Positions 34,867-52,077 of a stretch of 64,000 nucleotides of DNA are shown piece by piece. The notes below the pieces were generated by a model. The model saw nothing but the letters and a program-made list of their open reading frames with translations. It was not told the DNA's origin and made no database searches. This DNA comes from Paenibacillus sp. JNUCC32 (GTDB lineage Bacteria > Bacillota > Bacilli > Paenibacillales > Paenibacillaceae). The number at the start of each line of letters is the position of its first letter. Within the stretch, counting starts at the first letter, position 1. Where the stretch lies: positions 6,325,001 through 6,389,000 of the forward strand of contig NZ_CP062260.1 in NCBI RefSeq assembly GCF_014863545.1. The letters run 5' to 3'. A program made the translations under genes and the position numbers.

Positions 34867-34914
34867 TTCGCAATGAAATTTTTAAAGTGAGTAGACATGA
34901 GGGGTGAGTTTAAG

Positions 34915-38460
<3,546 letters not shown>

Positions 38461-38472
38461 CGGTCAATCATT

Positions 38473-38504
38473 CACCCCCGTCGGCTGATTAGTCGGCGGT
38501 GGTG
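38473..38504 (+). other. Hairpin between rpoB and rpoC
   Basis: CACC...CCGTCG and CGGCGG...GGTG form a GC-rich stem with no T run, in the 93-base gap. It looks like a processing or stability hairpin. Confidence 0.5.
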
Positions 38505-38553
38505 TTATGGTCGTACAGCACATAAATAGGACTAGGTTGAGGAGGGTTGCTCC

Positions 38554-41500
38554 TTGTTGGACGTTAACAATTTTGAGTACATGAAAATCGGTCTTGCTTC
38601 ACCGGAAAAAATCCGTTCTTGGTCTCGCGGAGAGGTGAAGAAGCCGGAAACGATTAACTACCGTACATTGAAGCCGGAGAAAGAAGGCCTCTTCTGCGAG
38701 CGTATTTTCGGTCCTCAGAAGGACTGGGAATGTCATTGCGGTAAGTATAAGCGTGTCCGTTATAAAGGAGTAGTCTGCGATCGCTGCGGCGTTGAAGTCA
38801 CGCGCGCCAAGGTCCGCCGCGAACGGATGGGCCATATCGAGCTCGCAGCTCCTGTATCGCACATTTGGTATTTCAAAGGCATTCCAAGCCGTATGGGTCT
38901 GGCTCTGGATATGTCCCCAAGATCTCTTGAGGAGATCATTTACTTCGCATCTTATGTTGTAACCGATCCAGGAGATACGCCGCTGGAGAAGAAGCAACTG
39001 CTGTCCGAGAAGGAATACCGCAGCTACCGTGAGAAGTACGGCTACGGCTTCCAAGCGGGCATGGGTGCTGAAGCGGTCAAGAAACTTCTTCAAGACATTG
39101 ATATCGAGAAGGAGCTTGAATTCCTTAAGGAAGAACTGCGCACTGCACAAGGTCAGCGCCGCAACCGGGCAATCAAACGCCTGGAAGTGATTGAGGCGTT
39201 CCGCAACTCCGGCAACAATCCGGAATGGATGATCATGGATGTGCTGCCGGTCATTCCGCCGGAGCTTCGTCCGATGGTTCAACTTGATGGCGGACGCTTT
39301 GCGACTTCCGACTTGAACGATCTGTACCGCCGTGTTATTAACCGGAACAATCGTCTGAAAAGACTGCTGGATCTCGGCGCGCCGGATATCATTGTTCAAA
39401 ACGAGAAGCGCATGCTGCAGGAAGCTGTCGATGCACTGATCGACAACGGCCGCCGCGGCCGTCCGGTAACAGGTCCGGGTAACCGTCCGCTTAAATCCCT
39501 CAGCCACATGCTGAAGGGTAAACAAGGACGTTTCCGTCAGAACTTGCTCGGTAAACGGGTTGACTACTCTGGTCGTTCCGTTATCGTCGTAGGTCCTTAC
39601 CTGAAAATGTACCAATGCGGTCTGCCTAAGAAAATGGCGCTCGAGCTCTTCAAGCCGTTCGTGATGAAAGAACTGGTCAACAAAGGCCTGGCACATAATA
39701 TCAAGAGTGCGAAACGCAAAGTAGAACGTGTAAGTCCAGAAGTATGGGATGTGCTCGAGGAAGTCATTAAAGAGCATCCGGTTCTTCTGAACCGTGCACC
39801 GACGCTTCACAGACTCGGTATTCAAGCATTTGAGCCGATTCTGGTTGAGGGCCATGCGATCCGTCTTCACCCGCTCGTATGTACGGCGTATAACGCTGAC
39901 TTTGACGGTGACCAAATGGCGGTTCACGTTCCTTTGTCCGCTGAGGCCCAAGCTGAAGCGCGTCTGTTGATGCTGGCATCGGGCAACATTTTGAACCCGA
40001 AAGACGGTAAGCCGGTTGTTACGCCGTCTCAGGATATGGTACTGGGTTCCTTCTATCTGACAATGGATAACAAGGAAGAGAAAGGTACCGGCATGATTCT
40101 GGGCAGTGTGAACGAAGCGGTTTCCGCTTATCAGCGTGAAGCAGCCGGTCTGCATGCACGCGTAGCGATTCCGGTTAAAGCCCTTGGCAAAACCAGCTTC
40201 ACCGACAAACAGCAGGATGCGATTTTGATTACGACGATCGGCCGGATTATCTTTAACGAGATTTTCCCTGCCAGCTTCCCGTACATCAATGAAGCGACTC
40301 GTACGAACCTGCTGCAAGGCACGCCTGAGAAGTATTTCGTATACGAGAAGGGTGCAGATATTCAAAAAGTGATCCAGGAACTGCCGGTCAGCGGAGCCGT
40401 TGGCAAGGAATACCTGGGCTCCATCATTGCACGCTGTTTCGAAACGTACCATACAACGGAAACCTCTGTGATTTTGGATAAAATCAAGCAGATCGGTTTC
40501 ACATACTCTACCCGTGCAGGCGTAACCGTTGCGGTATCCGACGTTATCGTACCTGACGAGAAGAATGAAATCCTGAAAGAGTCCGACGAGAAGGTTAAAG
40601 TGGTAACGAACCAATATCGCCGCGGCTTGATCACGAACGAAGAACGTTATGACCGCGTTATCGACATCTGGTCCAAGACCAAAGACGATATTACGGATGT
40701 ACTCATGAAGTCGATGGATCGCTTTAACTCCATCATGCTCATGGTGGATTCCAAGGCGCGGGGTAACAAATCGCAGATCACCCAGCTCGGTGGCATGCGG
40801 GGTCTGATGGCGAACCCGTCGGGCCGTATCATCGAACTCCCGATCAAATCGAACTTCCGTGAAGGACTGACGGTACTCGAGTACTTCCTGTCCACGCACG
40901 GTGCGCGTAAAGGTCTTGCCGATACAGCGCTTCGTACCGCTGACTCCGGTTACTTGACTCGTCGACTTGTCGACGTGGCCCAGGATGTCATCGTTCGCGA
41001 AGACGAGTGCAGCACGGATAAAGGCTTTATGGTTAGCCGTATTCAGGACGGCAAGGAAGTGATCGAGGATCTCTATGACCGTATCGAGGGACGTTATGCA
41101 TTTGAAACCGTTCGTCATCCGGAAACCAAAGAGATCATCGTAAACCGCAACGAATTGATTGACTCCGACAAAGCTGAAGAAATCGTGGCAGCTGGCGTCG
41201 AGAAGCTTCAAATTCGTTCCATCTTGAGCTGCCGTGCACGTTATGGCGTCTGCAAAAAATGTTACGGTCGTAACCTGGCTACTGGTAAGCATGTTGAGAT
41301 TGGTGAAGCGGTTGGTATTATCGCGGCGCAATCTATCGGCGAACCGGGGACACAGCTCACGATGCGTACATTCCACACAGGCGGCGTTGCCGGTGATGAT
41401 ATTACGCAAGGTCTTCCGCGTATCCAGGAGCTCTTTGAAGCCCGTAATCCTAAAGGTCAAGCAACCATTAGTGAGATCGACGGTGTGGTTAAAGAGATCC

Positions 41501-42168
41501 GTGAAACGAAGGACCGTCGTGAAATCGAAATTCAAGGTGAAGCTGAAACCAAAGTTTACGCGGTTACCTATGGTTCCCGTCTGCGCGTAAGCGAAGGCAA
41601 GCACATCGAAGCTGGGGATGAGCTGACCGATGGTTCCATTGATCCGAAGGAGATGCTTCGCATCAAGGGTATCCGTGGCGTGCAGAACTACATCCTTCAG
41701 GAAGTTCAGCGCGTATACCGTAACCAAGGCGTAGAAATTAACGATAAACACGTTGAAGTTATGATCAGACAGATGCTGCGTAAATTCCGTATCGTGGATG
41801 CGGGAGATACCAACCTGCTGCCAGGCTCCTTCGTGGATATGCATGAATACGAGACAGCTAATAAAGACGCTATTCTTTCCGGGAAAGAACCAGCGGTTGC
41901 CAAACCGGTTCTCCTCGGTATTACGAAGGCATCTCTCGAAACTGATTCGTTCTTGTCGGCGGCCTCCTTCCAGGAGACGACTCGCGTGTTGACCGACGCT
42001 GCCATTAAAGGTAAAGTCGATCAGCTGCTTGGTCTGAAAGAGAATGTTATCATTGGTAAGCTGATCCCTGCGGGAACCGGTATGAACCGATATCGCAGTG
42101 TGAAGTTCGCGGGACAGGACGATGTGAATGACGAAAGTCAGGAACTCGAAACAGCTTCTATAGATTAA
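38554..42168 (+). CDS. rpoC: DNA-directed RNA polymerase subunit beta'
   Basis: A 1204-residue subunit, complete and collinear with B. subtilis RpoC. The N-terminal zinc site is '[24 protein letters not shown]', the active-site metal loop '[15 protein letters not shown]', and the bridge/trigger region includes '[19 protein letters not shown]'. A second cysteine cluster is '[13 protein letters not shown]'. The start is TTG 38554 behind GGAGGG. It forms the catalytic cleft with RpoB. Confidence 0.97.
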   Translation: MLDVNNFEYMKIGLASPEKIRSWSRGEVKKPETINYRTLKPEKEGLFCERIFGPQKDWECHCGKYKRVRYKGVVCDRCGVEVTRAKVRRERMGHIELAAPVSHIWYFKGIPSRMGLALDMSPRSLEEIIYFASYVVTDPGDTPLEKKQLLSEKEYRSYREKYGYGFQAGMGAEAVKKLLQDIDIEKELEFLKEELRTAQGQRRNRAIKRLEVIEAFRNSGNNPEWMIMDVLPVIPPELRPMVQLDGGRFATSDLNDLYRRVINRNNRLKRLLDLGAPDIIVQNEKRMLQEAVDALIDNGRRGRPVTGPGNRPLKSLSHMLKGKQGRFRQNLLGKRVDYSGRSVIVVGPYLKMYQCGLPKKMALELFKPFVMKELVNKGLAHNIKSAKRKVERVSPEVWDVLEEVIKEHPVLLNRAPTLHRLGIQAFEPILVEGHAIRLHPLVCTAYNADFDGDQMAVHVPLSAEAQAEARLLMLASGNILNPKDGKPVVTPSQDMVLGSFYLTMDNKEEKGTGMILGSVNEAVSAYQREAAGLHARVAIPVKALGKTSFTDKQQDAILITTIGRIIFNEIFPASFPYINEATRTNLLQGTPEKYFVYEKGADIQKVIQELPVSGAVGKEYLGSIIARCFETYHTTETSVILDKIKQIGFTYSTRAGVTVAVSDVIVPDEKNEILKESDEKVKVVTNQYRRGLITNEERYDRVIDIWSKTKDDITDVLMKSMDRFNSIMLMVDSKARGNKSQITQLGGMRGLMANPSGRIIELPIKSNFREGLTVLEYFLSTHGARKGLADTALRTADSGYLTRRLVDVAQDVIVREDECSTDKGFMVSRIQDGKEVIEDLYDRIEGRYAFETVRHPETKEIIVNRNELIDSDKAEEIVAAGVEKLQIRSILSCRARYGVCKKCYGRNLATGKHVEIGEAVGIIAAQSIGEPGTQLTMRTFHTGGVAGDDITQGLPRIQELFEARNPKGQATISEIDGVVKEIRETKDRREIEIQGEAETKVYAVTYGSRLRVSEGKHIEAGDELTDGSIDPKEMLRIKGIRGVQNYILQEVQRVYRNQGVEINDKHVEVMIRQMLRKFRIVDAGDTNLLPGSFVDMHEYETANKDAILSGKEPAVAKPVLLGITKASLETDSFLSAASFQETTRVLTDAAIKGKVDQLLGLKENVIIGKLIPAGTGMNRYRSVKFAGQDDVNDESQELETASID

Positions 42169-42182
42169 GAGACAGTCAGGTG

Positions 42183-42239
42183 ACGGGGAGATGACGCGTC
42201 GTAAGACGATGAATCTCCCTGTTCCAATGTTTCTTTTTT
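42183..42239 (+). terminator. Hairpin after rpoC, probable terminator
   Basis: ACGGGGAGAT (42183-42192) and ATCTCCCTGT (42213-42222) form a stem with an inner GTCGT-AAG-ACGAT hairpin, followed by a T-rich stretch. Confidence 0.6.
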
Positions 42240-42253
42240 CCTGATTTAATAGC

Positions 42254-42282
42254 TTGACATCGTTTAAGGCAGATGCTAATAT
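42254..42282 (+). promoter_or_regulatory. SigA-type promoter of the rplGB-rpsL-rpsG-fusA-tuf operon
   Basis: A perfect TTGACA, 17 bases and TAATAT, 55 bases before the L7Ae-like gene. Confidence 0.85.
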
Positions 42283-42336
42283 AGCAAAGGTGCGTGAATA
42301 GTTTCTTTGTTCCCTGTTCTTTTGGAGGAATGACTT

Positions 42337-42588
42337 GTGTCTAATGATAAAGGATTACAGGATGCACACATCAAGATTGGCACCAAACAAACGATGAAGG
42401 CCGTTGAATCTGGTCTGGCCGCTGAGGTTTACGTGGCTGAAGATTGCGACCAGCGTTTGATTTCAAAAGTCGTATCCGAGTGTGATAAGAATGGCGTGCA
42501 TATCAACTATGTACCCACGATGACAGAACTTGGGGAAGCATGCGGTATTGAAGTCGGTGCAGCTATGGTAGCTGTCTTGAAATCATGA
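42337..42588 (+). CDS. rplGB: Ribosomal L7Ae-like K-turn-binding protein (YbxF)
   Basis: An 83-residue L7Ae/L30e-fold protein: 'DAHIKIGTKQTMKAVESGLAAEVYVAEDCDQRLISKVVSECDKNGVHINYVPTMTELGEACGIEVGAAMVAVLK'. In B. subtilis YbxF binds kink-turn RNA. GTG 42337 lies eight bases after GGAGG. First gene of the str-type operon. Confidence 0.93.
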   Translation: MSNDKGLQDAHIKIGTKQTMKAVESGLAAEVYVAEDCDQRLISKVVSECDKNGVHINYVPTMTELGEACGIEVGAAMVAVLKS

Positions 42589-42727
42589 TTTGAGAAATCG
42601 TTTTTGTTGGAGAAGGCGTTACTTCTCTCGGCAAAAACTTTTCATTTGTTCTTTTATGAACCGCCTGGGTCTGTGGACTTAAACGGGTTCGTAATCGAAT
42701 GATAAATACGGGAAGGGGGTGGCTAGC

Positions 42728-43147
42728 ATGCCAACAATTAACCAACTGGTTCGCAAGGGCCGTCAAGCTAAAGTTTACAAATCGAAATCTCCAGCTCTTC
42801 AAAAAGGTTTTAACGCTTTGAAACGTGAGGAGACCGACTTGAGCGCTCCGCAAAAACGCGGTGTATGCACTCGTGTAGGCACGATGACGCCGAAAAAACC
42901 GAACTCCGCACTTCGTAAATATGCTCGTGTTCGCTTGACGAACCGCATTGAGGTGACGGCTTACATTCCGGGTATCGGACATAACTTGCAAGAGCACAGT
43001 GTTGTATTGGTTCGCGGTGGACGGGTAAAAGACCTTCCGGGTGTACGTTACCATATCGTTCGCGGCGCACTTGATACCGCTGGTGTAAACAACCGGATGC
43101 AAGCTCGTTCCAAATACGGCACGAAGCGTCCGAAAGCAAAAAGCTAA
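42728..43147 (+). CDS. rpsL: 30S ribosomal protein S12
   Basis: A 139-residue decoding-site protein: '[24 protein letters not shown]' and '[19 protein letters not shown]'. The lysine in 'TPKKPNS' and the '[12 protein letters not shown]' loop, sites of streptomycin resistance changes, are in the usual sensitive form. ATG 42728 is chosen with AGGGGG eight bases upstream. Confidence 0.97.
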   Translation: MPTINQLVRKGRQAKVYKSKSPALQKGFNALKREETDLSAPQKRGVCTRVGTMTPKKPNSALRKYARVRLTNRIEVTAYIPGIGHNLQEHSVVLVRGGRVKDLPGVRYHIVRGALDTAGVNNRMQARSKYGTKRPKAKS

Positions 43148-43200
43148 TTGATGCTCATGTTTTCTTAACATGACTCATGACTGAAGAAAGGGGGATATCC

Positions 43201-43671
43201 ATGCCACGCAAAGGTCCAGTAACTAAAAGAGACGTGCTGCCAGATCCGGTGTACAACAGCAAACTGGTAACTCGTCTGATCAACCGCATCATGTTGGATG
43301 GTAAAAGAGGTGTTGCTCAAAGCATCCTTTACAATTCGTTCAACATCATCAAGGAACGTACTGGTAATGATCCGATGGAAGTGTTTGAAGCAGCTATCAA
43401 GAACATCATGCCAGTATTGGAAGTTAAAGCTCGTCGTGTCGGCGGTGCTAACTACCAGGTTCCGATCGAAGTTAAACCAGAGAGACGTACATCCCTTGGA
43501 TTACGTTGGCTCGTAAACTACTCCCGCAACCGCGGTGAGAAGACGATGGAAGAGCGTTTGGCGGCTGAGATCATCGACGCTTCCAACAACACAGGCGCTT
43601 CCGTTAAGAAACGCGAAGACACGCACAAAATGGCTGAAGCGAACAAAGCGTTTGCTCACTACCGTTGGTAG
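43201..43671 (+). CDS. rpsG: 30S ribosomal protein S7
   Basis: A 156-residue 30S head assembly protein: '[47 protein letters not shown]' and '[47 protein letters not shown]'. ATG 43201 follows a GGGGG-type site. Confidence 0.97.
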   Translation: MPRKGPVTKRDVLPDPVYNSKLVTRLINRIMLDGKRGVAQSILYNSFNIIKERTGNDPMEVFEAAIKNIMPVLEVKARRVGGANYQVPIEVKPERRTSLGLRWLVNYSRNRGEKTMEERLAAEIIDASNNTGASVKKREDTHKMAEANKAFAHYRW

Positions 43672-43719
43672 GATTCAGCAACTAATTTATACTTCAAATT
43701 TTGAAGGGAGACTATTCGC

Positions 43720-45801
43720 ATGGCGACAAGAGAGTTCTCCTTGAAAAATACACGTAATATCGGGATCATGGCGCATATTGACGCTGGTAAAACGACCACT
43801 ACAGAGCGGATTTTGTTCTATACAGGCCGTACGCACAAAATCGGGGAAGTTCACGAGGGTGCAGCTACAATGGACTGGATGGAACAGGAGCAGGAGCGCG
43901 GTATCACGATTACGTCCGCTGCGACTACCGCTTCTTGGAAGGGTCATCGCGTTAATATTATCGACACCCCGGGGCACGTTGACTTCACAGTAGAAGTTGA
44001 ACGTTCCCTTCGTGTATTGGATGGGGCAGTAGGTGTATTCAGTGCGAAAGAGGGCGTTGAACCTCAGTCGGAGACTGTTTGGAGACAAGCAGACCGTTAC
44101 GGAGTTCCGCGGATCGCATACGTAAACAAAATGGATATTATCGGTGCCGACTACTTGAACGTAGTTAAAGATATGAGAGAGCGTCTGCAAGCGAACGCGG
44201 TAGCAATTCAGCTTCCGATCGGTGCAGAGAACGATTTCATTGGCATCATCGATATTATCGAGGAAAAAGCTTATATGTATAAGGATGACCTCGGGCAAAA
44301 TATCGAAGAAACCGAAATTCCAGCAGAATTCAAGGATCAAGTGGAAGAGCTTCGCAACGAGTTGGTTGAGAAGGTAGCAGAACTTGACGAAGACTTGACA
44401 ATGAAATATCTTGAAGGTGAAGAAATCACTATCGCTGAGTTGAAAGCTGCTCTGCGTAAAGGTGTTGTCGAAGTTAAGATCTTCCCGGTTATCTGCGGAT
44501 CTTCTTACCGTAACAAAGGCGTTCAGTTGATGCTTGATGCCGTAATCGATTATTTGCCGGCTCCAACTGACGTTCCAGACATCAAGGGTACCCTTGAAGA
44601 CGGAACCGAAGCTATTCGGCATTCTTCCGATGACGAGCCGTTCTCGGCTTTGGCATTCAAAATCGCAACCGACCCTTACGTTGGTAAGCTGACATTCTTC
44701 CGCGTATACTCCGGCGTACTGCAATCCGGTTCTTACGTACTGAATGCAACAAAAGGCAAGCGTGAGCGCATTGGTCGTATCCTTCAAATGCATGCGAACA
44801 GCCGTCAAGAAATTTCCGAAGTATTCGCCGGAGATATCGCAGCTGCCGTAGGTTTGAAAGATACGGGCACAGGTGATACACTATGTGATGAGAAAAACCC
44901 GGTTATCCTGGAGTCCATGAACTTCCCTGATCCGGTTATCGAAATCGCAGTTGAGCCTAAAACAAAAGCTGACCAAGATAAAATGGGCGTGGCTCTCGGT
45001 AAGTTGACGGAAGAGGATCCAACTCTTCGTGCGCATACCGATGAAGAAACTGGCCAAACGATCTTGGCAGGTATGGGTGAGCTTCACTTGGACATCATCA
45101 TCGACCGTATGCGTCGTGAGTTCAAGGTAGAAACCAACGTGGGTAAACCACAGGTAGCTTACCGCGAAACATTCCGTGCGCCAGCTCGCGTTGAAGGTAA
45201 ATTCGTTCGTCAGTCCGGTGGTCGTGGTCAATACGGTCACGTATGGGTTGAGTTCGAACCTCTGGAACCTGGTAGCGGTAACCAATTCGACAGCAAGGTT
45301 GTCGGTGGTTCTGTACCAAGAGAATACATTGGTCCTGCACAACAAGGTATCGAAGAGCAAATGAAGAACGGTGTACTTGCCGGCTTCCCGCTTGTTGACG
45401 TTAAAGCAACCATCGTCGACGGTTCGTACCATGATGTTGACTCCAATGAAATGGCGTTTAAAATCGCTGGTTCCATGGCTCTGAAAGCAGCTAAAGACAA
45501 GTGTAAGCCTGTCCTGCTCGAGCCAATCATGAAAGTTGAAGTTACCGTGCCTGAGGAATACATGGGCGACGTAATGGGTATGCTGAACTCCCGCCGTGGA
45601 CGTATCGAAGGTATGGACTCCCGTGGTGGTACTCAAATTATCCGTGCGAAAGTGCCTCTTTCCGAAATGTTCGGTTACTCCACTACCCTTCGCTCCGGTA
45701 CACAAGGACGCGGCGTGTTCTCCATGGAACTCTCCCACTACGAAGAAGTTCCTAAGAATATCTCCGATGAAATTGTGTCCAAGATCAAAGGCGGAGAATA
45801 A
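43720..45801 (+). CDS. fusA: Elongation factor G
   Basis: A 693-residue translational GTPase that drives translocation. G1 '[15 protein letters not shown]', G3 'DTPGHVDFT' and G4 'NKMD' are present, and domains III-V run to the end ('[54 protein letters not shown]'). No truncation. It lies between rpsG and tuf as usual. Confidence 0.97.
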   Translation: MATREFSLKNTRNIGIMAHIDAGKTTTTERILFYTGRTHKIGEVHEGAATMDWMEQEQERGITITSAATTASWKGHRVNIIDTPGHVDFTVEVERSLRVLDGAVGVFSAKEGVEPQSETVWRQADRYGVPRIAYVNKMDIIGADYLNVVKDMRERLQANAVAIQLPIGAENDFIGIIDIIEEKAYMYKDDLGQNIEETEIPAEFKDQVEELRNELVEKVAELDEDLTMKYLEGEEITIAELKAALRKGVVEVKIFPVICGSSYRNKGVQLMLDAVIDYLPAPTDVPDIKGTLEDGTEAIRHSSDDEPFSALAFKIATDPYVGKLTFFRVYSGVLQSGSYVLNATKGKRERIGRILQMHANSRQEISEVFAGDIAAAVGLKDTGTGDTLCDEKNPVILESMNFPDPVIEIAVEPKTKADQDKMGVALGKLTEEDPTLRAHTDEETGQTILAGMGELHLDIIIDRMRREFKVETNVGKPQVAYRETFRAPARVEGKFVRQSGGRGQYGHVWVEFEPLEPGSGNQFDSKVVGGSVPREYIGPAQQGIEEQMKNGVLAGFPLVDVKATIVDGSYHDVDSNEMAFKIAGSMALKAAKDKCKPVLLEPIMKVEVTVPEEYMGDVMGMLNSRRGRIEGMDSRGGTQIIRAKVPLSEMFGYSTTLRSGTQGRGVFSMELSHYEEVPKNISDEIVSKIKGGE

Positions 45802-45898
45802 TAACGTTTTACCTGCTGGATAGGAGGCGGGACCAAACATCCCGTTAACTCCGCTTCCGGCCCAACATATATAATCCCCTTAAGGAGGAATTGTTCAA

Positions 45899-47089
<1,191 letters not shown>

Positions 47090-47160
47090 TTAAGGCTTCG
47101 AACAGCCTTGCATATAGCAACAGTGTATTGTAACGAGCAACAGTGTGATGTCCTGATAAA

Positions 47161-47194
47161 AGAGTCTGATCCCTTGGATCGGGCTCTTTTTCTA
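47161..47194 (+). terminator. Terminator after tuf
   Basis: AGAGTCTGATCC and GGATCGGGCTCT form a 12-bp stem (two G-T pairs) with a three-base loop, then TTTTTCT. Confidence 0.88.
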
Positions 47195-47403
47195 TTTGTA
47201 GTGATACCCCTGTAATCTTTGCGGCTAAACTAAAGGCTTAAGTGTAGGATTTGTAGAAAATTAGTCAAGCTTACTGTACAGAATATGCCATATATTGAAG
47301 GATTCATTCTATTTATTTGGTTCCAGTATGATTACAATCTTTGATTGAAGTCAGTTAAGGAATTAGAAACTATCTATTATATAGAATGGAGATCACAGCC
47401 TGT

Positions 47404-48723
47404 ATGAAATGTCCGTTTGCATGGATGAAGAGGAGTTTGGAAGATGAAGTTCAGCCTGAAGTAGAACTGCGCAATTCAGAAGATGCCCGTTATGTGTATC
47501 AAGAACCATTAGGCGAGTTGAATGATCAAATGCGGATGATTGGCCTTACCGAGGGGGATCTTCAGCTTTTGAGGCAGCTCCGTCCGCAAATGGAGGAGAG
47601 GCTCGAGGAGATAACAGAAGCATTTTATCAATCTGTCGTGGGTGTGGATAAGTTAAGGGAGATTATCGTGGAACACAGTACGATTGAAAGATTAAAGCAG
47701 ACATTAAAGGATCATCTTCTCGAAATATGGAATGGGGAAATCAATGAAGCTTATGTGGCAAAAAGGCTGCGCATTGCCGAGGTGCATAAGCGCGTGGGGC
47801 TTGAGCCTAAATGGTACTTGTCCGCTTTCCAGAACTTACAGAACGAATTCTTCAAGATGATCTATAGAGAGGTTGTAGGAGAAGAACAACAAATACGGCT
47901 AGTGTCGACGATTACCAAGTTGCTTAGCCTGGAGCAGCAGCTAGTGCTGGAAGCTTACGAGAGAGAAAACTTAAGTGAGAAGCAGTTCCAGTATGATAGG
48001 GTAAGAAAAGAGCTGAAACAGAACATTGCTGCTTTTGTTAGCGAATTATCCGGGCTGACGCTGGATATTAATGAGGCTGTAGAACGCCTGATGACCAGCA
48101 GTAGCGAGATGGCTGATACATTTGAACGCACTTCGACCACAACGCAGGGCTCGATATCGGATGCAAGGGCCGGTGAAGCAAAAATAGCAGAGTTGGAGGA
48201 TCAAATGAATGCGATTGACCAAAGCGCGGCCGGGATGCAGCATGCGGTGCAAGAACTTCAGGAATCCTCCAAGCAGATTTCCGTTATAGCGGTGAATGTT
48301 CAGGAAATAGCCTCCCAGATCAAGCTGCTTTCCTTAAATGCCACCATAGAAGCAGCACGCGCCGGAGAGCATGGAAAGGGTTTTGCCGTTGTAGCCCAAG
48401 AGGTAAGCCGACTGTCGGAGGACACGAGGACGACCGTGAACCGAATTGCAGATATCGTATCCAAGTCGAGATCCATCACGGCAGAAGTGGTAGAATCTAT
48501 TAACCAGGTTCAAGGGCTAACGATACAAGGGAAGAGGCAGTCCGAGGAATCCAGCAAGCTGTTCTCCAGCATTCTGATGTCCGTACAGTCCAGTGCAGAA
48601 CGAATGATGAGCGCGGAGAAAGAAATGAAACTGCTCTCCATGACGATTGGAAGCATCCGGGAAGCCACGTCCGAAGCTGCGGTTTCAGCCGAAAATTTCA
48701 AGGAAAGCACGGAGCGAATGTAA
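47404..48723 (+). CDS. Globin-coupled methyl-accepting sensor (HemAT-like)
   Basis: A heme-based soluble sensor of about 439 residues. Residues about 40-190 form a protoglobin domain: 'EAFYQSV' holds the distal tyrosine (Y75) and '[24 protein letters not shown]' the proximal heme histidine (H128), both matching B. subtilis HemAT. A helical linker leads to an MCP signalling domain with the hairpin tip '[47 protein letters not shown]'. No membrane helix. ATG 47404 has GGAG 12 bases upstream; ATG 47386 has no site. It probably senses oxygen and signals to CheA. A monocistronic unit between tuf and rpsJ; no clear promoter seen in 47195-47403. Confidence 0.88.
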   Translation: MKCPFAWMKRSLEDEVQPEVELRNSEDARYVYQEPLGELNDQMRMIGLTEGDLQLLRQLRPQMEERLEEITEAFYQSVVGVDKLREIIVEHSTIERLKQTLKDHLLEIWNGEINEAYVAKRLRIAEVHKRVGLEPKWYLSAFQNLQNEFFKMIYREVVGEEQQIRLVSTITKLLSLEQQLVLEAYERENLSEKQFQYDRVRKELKQNIAAFVSELSGLTLDINEAVERLMTSSSEMADTFERTSTTTQGSISDARAGEAKIAELEDQMNAIDQSAAGMQHAVQELQESSKQISVIAVNVQEIASQIKLLSLNATIEAARAGEHGKGFAVVAQEVSRLSEDTRTTVNRIADIVSKSRSITAEVVESINQVQGLTIQGKRQSEESSKLFSSILMSVQSSAERMMSAEKEMKLLSMTIGSIREATSEAAVSAENFKESTERM

Positions 48724-48748
48724 ATACATATCAAATATGAATTAGTGC

Positions 48749-48777
48749 TTGCAATGCGCCTATCTTTTATATATAAT
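48749..48777 (+). promoter_or_regulatory. SigA-type promoter of the S10 operon
   Basis: TTGCAA, 17 bases and a perfect TATAAT, about 140 bases before rpsJ. Confidence 0.85.
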
Positions 48778-48818
48778 AGTGAATGTTGTTCTGCGACGTT
48801 GCGATGATGTGAGAGGTT

Positions 48819-49224
<406 letters not shown>

Positions 49225-49265
49225 GCATTGCATAACGAATTAGAGAAGAGAAAAGAGGTGTCAAC

Positions 49266-49889
49266 ATGAAAGGTATCTTAGGTAGAAAGCTCGGAATGAC
49301 TCAAGTATTTACCCCTGAGGGTGTTGTAATTCCTGTAACGGTTATCGAAGCAGGTCCTTGTGTTGTTCTACAAAAGAAAGATCTGGAAAACGACGGATAC
49401 GAAGCGATCCAAGTTGGTTTCTCCGATAAGAAAGAGAACAGATCTAACAAACCAGAAGCAGGCCATGCGAAAAAAGCAAACACTGCGCCTAAGCGCTACG
49501 TTCGCGAAATTCGCGGTGTTGACCTCGCGAGTGTCGAGGTCGGACAAGAGCTGAAGGCTGATGTCTTCGCAGAAGGCGAATTTGTTGACGTAACGGGTAT
49601 TTCCAAAGGTAAAGGATTCCAAGGCGTAATCAAGCGTTGGGGCCAAAGCCGCGGACCAATGTCTCACGGTTCCCGTTATCACCGTAGACCGGGTTCCATG
49701 GGTTCGATCCAGGCAAACCGTGTTCCTAAAGGAAAGCGTCTGCCAGGTCACATGGGCAATGAGACAGTTACGATCCAAAAGCTCGAAGTTGTTAAAGTCG
49801 ACGCAGAGCGTAACGTAATCCTTGTTAAAGGCTCCATTCCAGGACCTAAAAAAGGTTTCGTTCAAATCAAAGAAACGGTGAAGAAATAA
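49266..49889 (+). CDS. rplC: 50S ribosomal protein L3
   Basis: A 207-residue early assembly protein: '[36 protein letters not shown]' and the rRNA-embedded loop '[31 protein letters not shown]'. AAAGAGGTG precedes the ATG. Confidence 0.97.
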   Translation: MKGILGRKLGMTQVFTPEGVVIPVTVIEAGPCVVLQKKDLENDGYEAIQVGFSDKKENRSNKPEAGHAKKANTAPKRYVREIRGVDLASVEVGQELKADVFAEGEFVDVTGISKGKGFQGVIKRWGQSRGPMSHGSRYHRRPGSMGSIQANRVPKGKRLPGHMGNETVTIQKLEVVKVDAERNVILVKGSIPGPKKGFVQIKETVKK

Positions 49890-49915
49890 TCGCCTAAAGA
49901 AAGGAGGAACAAACA

Positions 49916-50539
49916 ATGCCTAAAGTAGCACTTTATAATGTCAGCGGTAGCCAGGTTGGCGAAGTAGAATTGAATGAAGCTGTATTCGGCATCGAGCCGA
50001 ACGCTCACGTACTGCACAGCGCGGTATTGCTGCAGCGCGCTTCCCTTCGTCGCGGTACCCACAAAGTAAAAGGACGTTCTGAAGTACGCGGTGGCGGACG
50101 TAAGCCTTGGAAACAAAAAGGTACCGGCCGTGCTCGTCAAGGTTCGATCCGTTCTCCACAATGGAAAGGCGGCGGCGTGGTATTTGGACCGACTCCGCGC
50201 AGCTACACGTTTAAACTTCCTAAGAAAGTTCGTCGTTTGGCTATCAAATCCGCTTTGTCTTCCAAAGTGATTGACAACGCAATTATCGTATTGGATCAAC
50301 TGACGCTGAACACGCCGAAAACGAAAGAGTTTGCTAACATCCTTAGCAACCTGAAAGTTGGCCGTAAAGCTCTGATCGTTGCTCCAAGCTATGATGATAA
50401 TGTAGCCCTTTCCGCACGTAATATTCCTGGTGTGAAATTCGTAGCGGCTGACGGCATTAATGTTCTTGACGTACTGTCGTACGATCAACTGATCATTACG
50501 AAGGAAGCAGTTCAGAAGGTAGAGGAGGTGCTCGCGTAA
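49916..50539 (+). CDS. rplD: 50S ribosomal protein L4
   Basis: A 207-residue tunnel protein: '[48 protein letters not shown]' is the extended tunnel loop. Its stop overlaps the rplW start by one base. L4-mediated autocontrol is not established in Firmicutes. Confidence 0.97.
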   Translation: MPKVALYNVSGSQVGEVELNEAVFGIEPNAHVLHSAVLLQRASLRRGTHKVKGRSEVRGGGRKPWKQKGTGRARQGSIRSPQWKGGGVVFGPTPRSYTFKLPKKVRRLAIKSALSSKVIDNAIIVLDQLTLNTPKTKEFANILSNLKVGRKALIVAPSYDDNVALSARNIPGVKFVAADGINVLDVLSYDQLIITKEAVQKVEEVLA

Positions 50540-50832
50540 TGAAAGACCCACGCGATATAATCAAGCGCCCGGTGATCACGGAACGTACGGCTGACTACAT
50601 GGCAGAGCTGAAATATGCTTTTGAAGTGGATATCCGTGCTAACAAGACCGAGATCAAGCAAGCTGTCGAATCTATTTTTAAAGTTAAAGTATCGAACGTG
50701 AATACGATGCGTGTTCCTGCTAAGCCAAAGCGTTACGGCCGTTATTCCGGTTACACAACCGAATGGAAAAAGGCAATCGTGACTTTGGCACCAGACAGCA
50801 AACCGCTCGAGTTCTTTGAATCGGTTGAATAA
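50539..50832 (+). CDS. rplW: 50S ribosomal protein L23
   Basis: A 97-residue protein at the tunnel exit: '[81 protein letters not shown]'. It is the docking site for trigger factor and SRP. AGAGGAGG lies within the end of rplD. Confidence 0.97.
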   Translation: MKDPRDIIKRPVITERTADYMAELKYAFEVDIRANKTEIKQAVESIFKVKVSNVNTMRVPAKPKRYGRYSGYTTEWKKAIVTLAPDSKPLEFFESVE

Positions 50833-50861
50833 GAATTTCTTAAGTAAGGAGGGAAAATTCA

Positions 50862-51692
50862 GTGCCTATTAAAAAGTATAAACCGACATCCCCGGCTCGA
50901 CGCAACATGTCCGTGTCGACTTTCGAAGAAATCACCACGAATCAGCCGGAGAAATCGTTGCTGGCTCCACTGAGCAAAACAGCTGGCCGCAACAACCAAG
51001 GTAAAATTACGGTTCGTCACCATGGCGGCGGACACAAACGTAAATACCGTATCATCGACTTCAAACGGAATAAAGACGGCATTCCAGGTCGCGTTGCTAC
51101 AATCGAATACGACCCGAACCGTACTTCCAACATCGCTCTGATTCACTATGTAGATGGTGAAAAGCGTTATATCATCGCTCCTAAAGGTCTGAAAGTTGGA
51201 GACCAAGTAGTATCTGGAGTAGGTGCTGACATCAAGATCGGTAACGCGCTTCCTCTGGAAAACATTCCAGTAGGTACAGTTATCCACAACATCGAATTGA
51301 AACCAGGCAAAGGCGGACAATTGGTTCGTGCTGCTGGTACAGAAGCTCAGCTTCTCGGTAAAGAAGACAAGTACGTAACGGTTCGTCTTTCTTCCGGTGA
51401 AGTTCGCCGCATCCTGAAAGTTTGCCGTGCAACCATCGGTTCTGTGGGTAACCAAGACCATGAGTTGATCAAAATCGGTAAAGCAGGCCGCAGCCGCTGG
51501 CTCGGACAGCGTCCTGAAGTACGCGGTGTCGTCATGAACCCTAACGATCACCCTCACGGTGGTGGTGAAGGCCGCGCTCCAATCGGACGTAAGTCTCCTA
51601 TGTCTCCATGGGGTAAACCAACCCTTGGTGCTAAGACTCGTAAAAAAGGCAAAGCTTCTGACAAATATATCGTTCGCCGCCGCACGAAGTAA
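50862..51692 (+). CDS. rplB: 50S ribosomal protein L2
   Basis: A 276-residue core protein near the peptidyl-transferase centre: '[23 protein letters not shown]' and '[37 protein letters not shown]', with the conserved histidine in the HGGGEG region. Start GTG 50862 behind AGGAGGG. Confidence 0.97.
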   Translation: MPIKKYKPTSPARRNMSVSTFEEITTNQPEKSLLAPLSKTAGRNNQGKITVRHHGGGHKRKYRIIDFKRNKDGIPGRVATIEYDPNRTSNIALIHYVDGEKRYIIAPKGLKVGDQVVSGVGADIKIGNALPLENIPVGTVIHNIELKPGKGGQLVRAAGTEAQLLGKEDKYVTVRLSSGEVRRILKVCRATIGSVGNQDHELIKIGKAGRSRWLGQRPEVRGVVMNPNDHPHGGGEGRAPIGRKSPMSPWGKPTLGAKTRKKGKASDKYIVRRRTK

Positions 51693-51765
51693 TGCGCGCT
51701 TAAGTGCATAACTTCGTGTCAGGCCCGAAGGTAACGAGACAATTTGATGAAGGGAGGATTTCAAT

Positions 51766-52041
51766 ATGAGCCGTAGTTTGAAAAAAGGACCTTTTATTGA
51801 CGGATATCTGCTCAAAAAAGTGGAGGATATGAACGCCGCAAGCAAAAAGGCTGTGATCAAAACCTGGTCCCGCCGCTCCACTATTTTCCCGCAATTTATC
51901 GGTCACACGTTCGGTGTATACGATGGCCGTAAACATGTACCTGTATATGTAACTGAGGACATGGTAGGACACAAGTTGGGTGAGTTCGCTCCAACCCGTA
52001 CTTACAAAGGTCATGAAGACGATAAGAAAACAAGAAGATAA
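51766..52041 (+). CDS. rpsS: 30S ribosomal protein S19
   Basis: A 91-residue protein: '[22 protein letters not shown]' and '[52 protein letters not shown]'. It binds 16S rRNA in the head next to S13. AGGGAGG precedes the ATG. Confidence 0.97.
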   Translation: MSRSLKKGPFIDGYLLKKVEDMNAASKKAVIKTWSRRSTIFPQFIGHTFGVYDGRKHVPVYVTEDMVGHKLGEFAPTRTYKGHEDDKKTRR

Positions 52042-52077
52042 TTAACGAAGCTCTTTGTTTGAGAGGAGGTTAAACAT

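Noticed and set aside
38599..41844. A 1081-codon open frame antisense to rpoC.
   Set aside because: It mirrors the strongly biased codons of rpoC, has no ribosome binding site or family motif, and rpoC is unmistakable on the other strand.
47270..47330. A possible SigD-type (flagellar) promoter with GCCATATA before the HemAT-like gene.
   Set aside because: The -10 resembles the consensus only with a gap and no TAAA box lies at the right distance.
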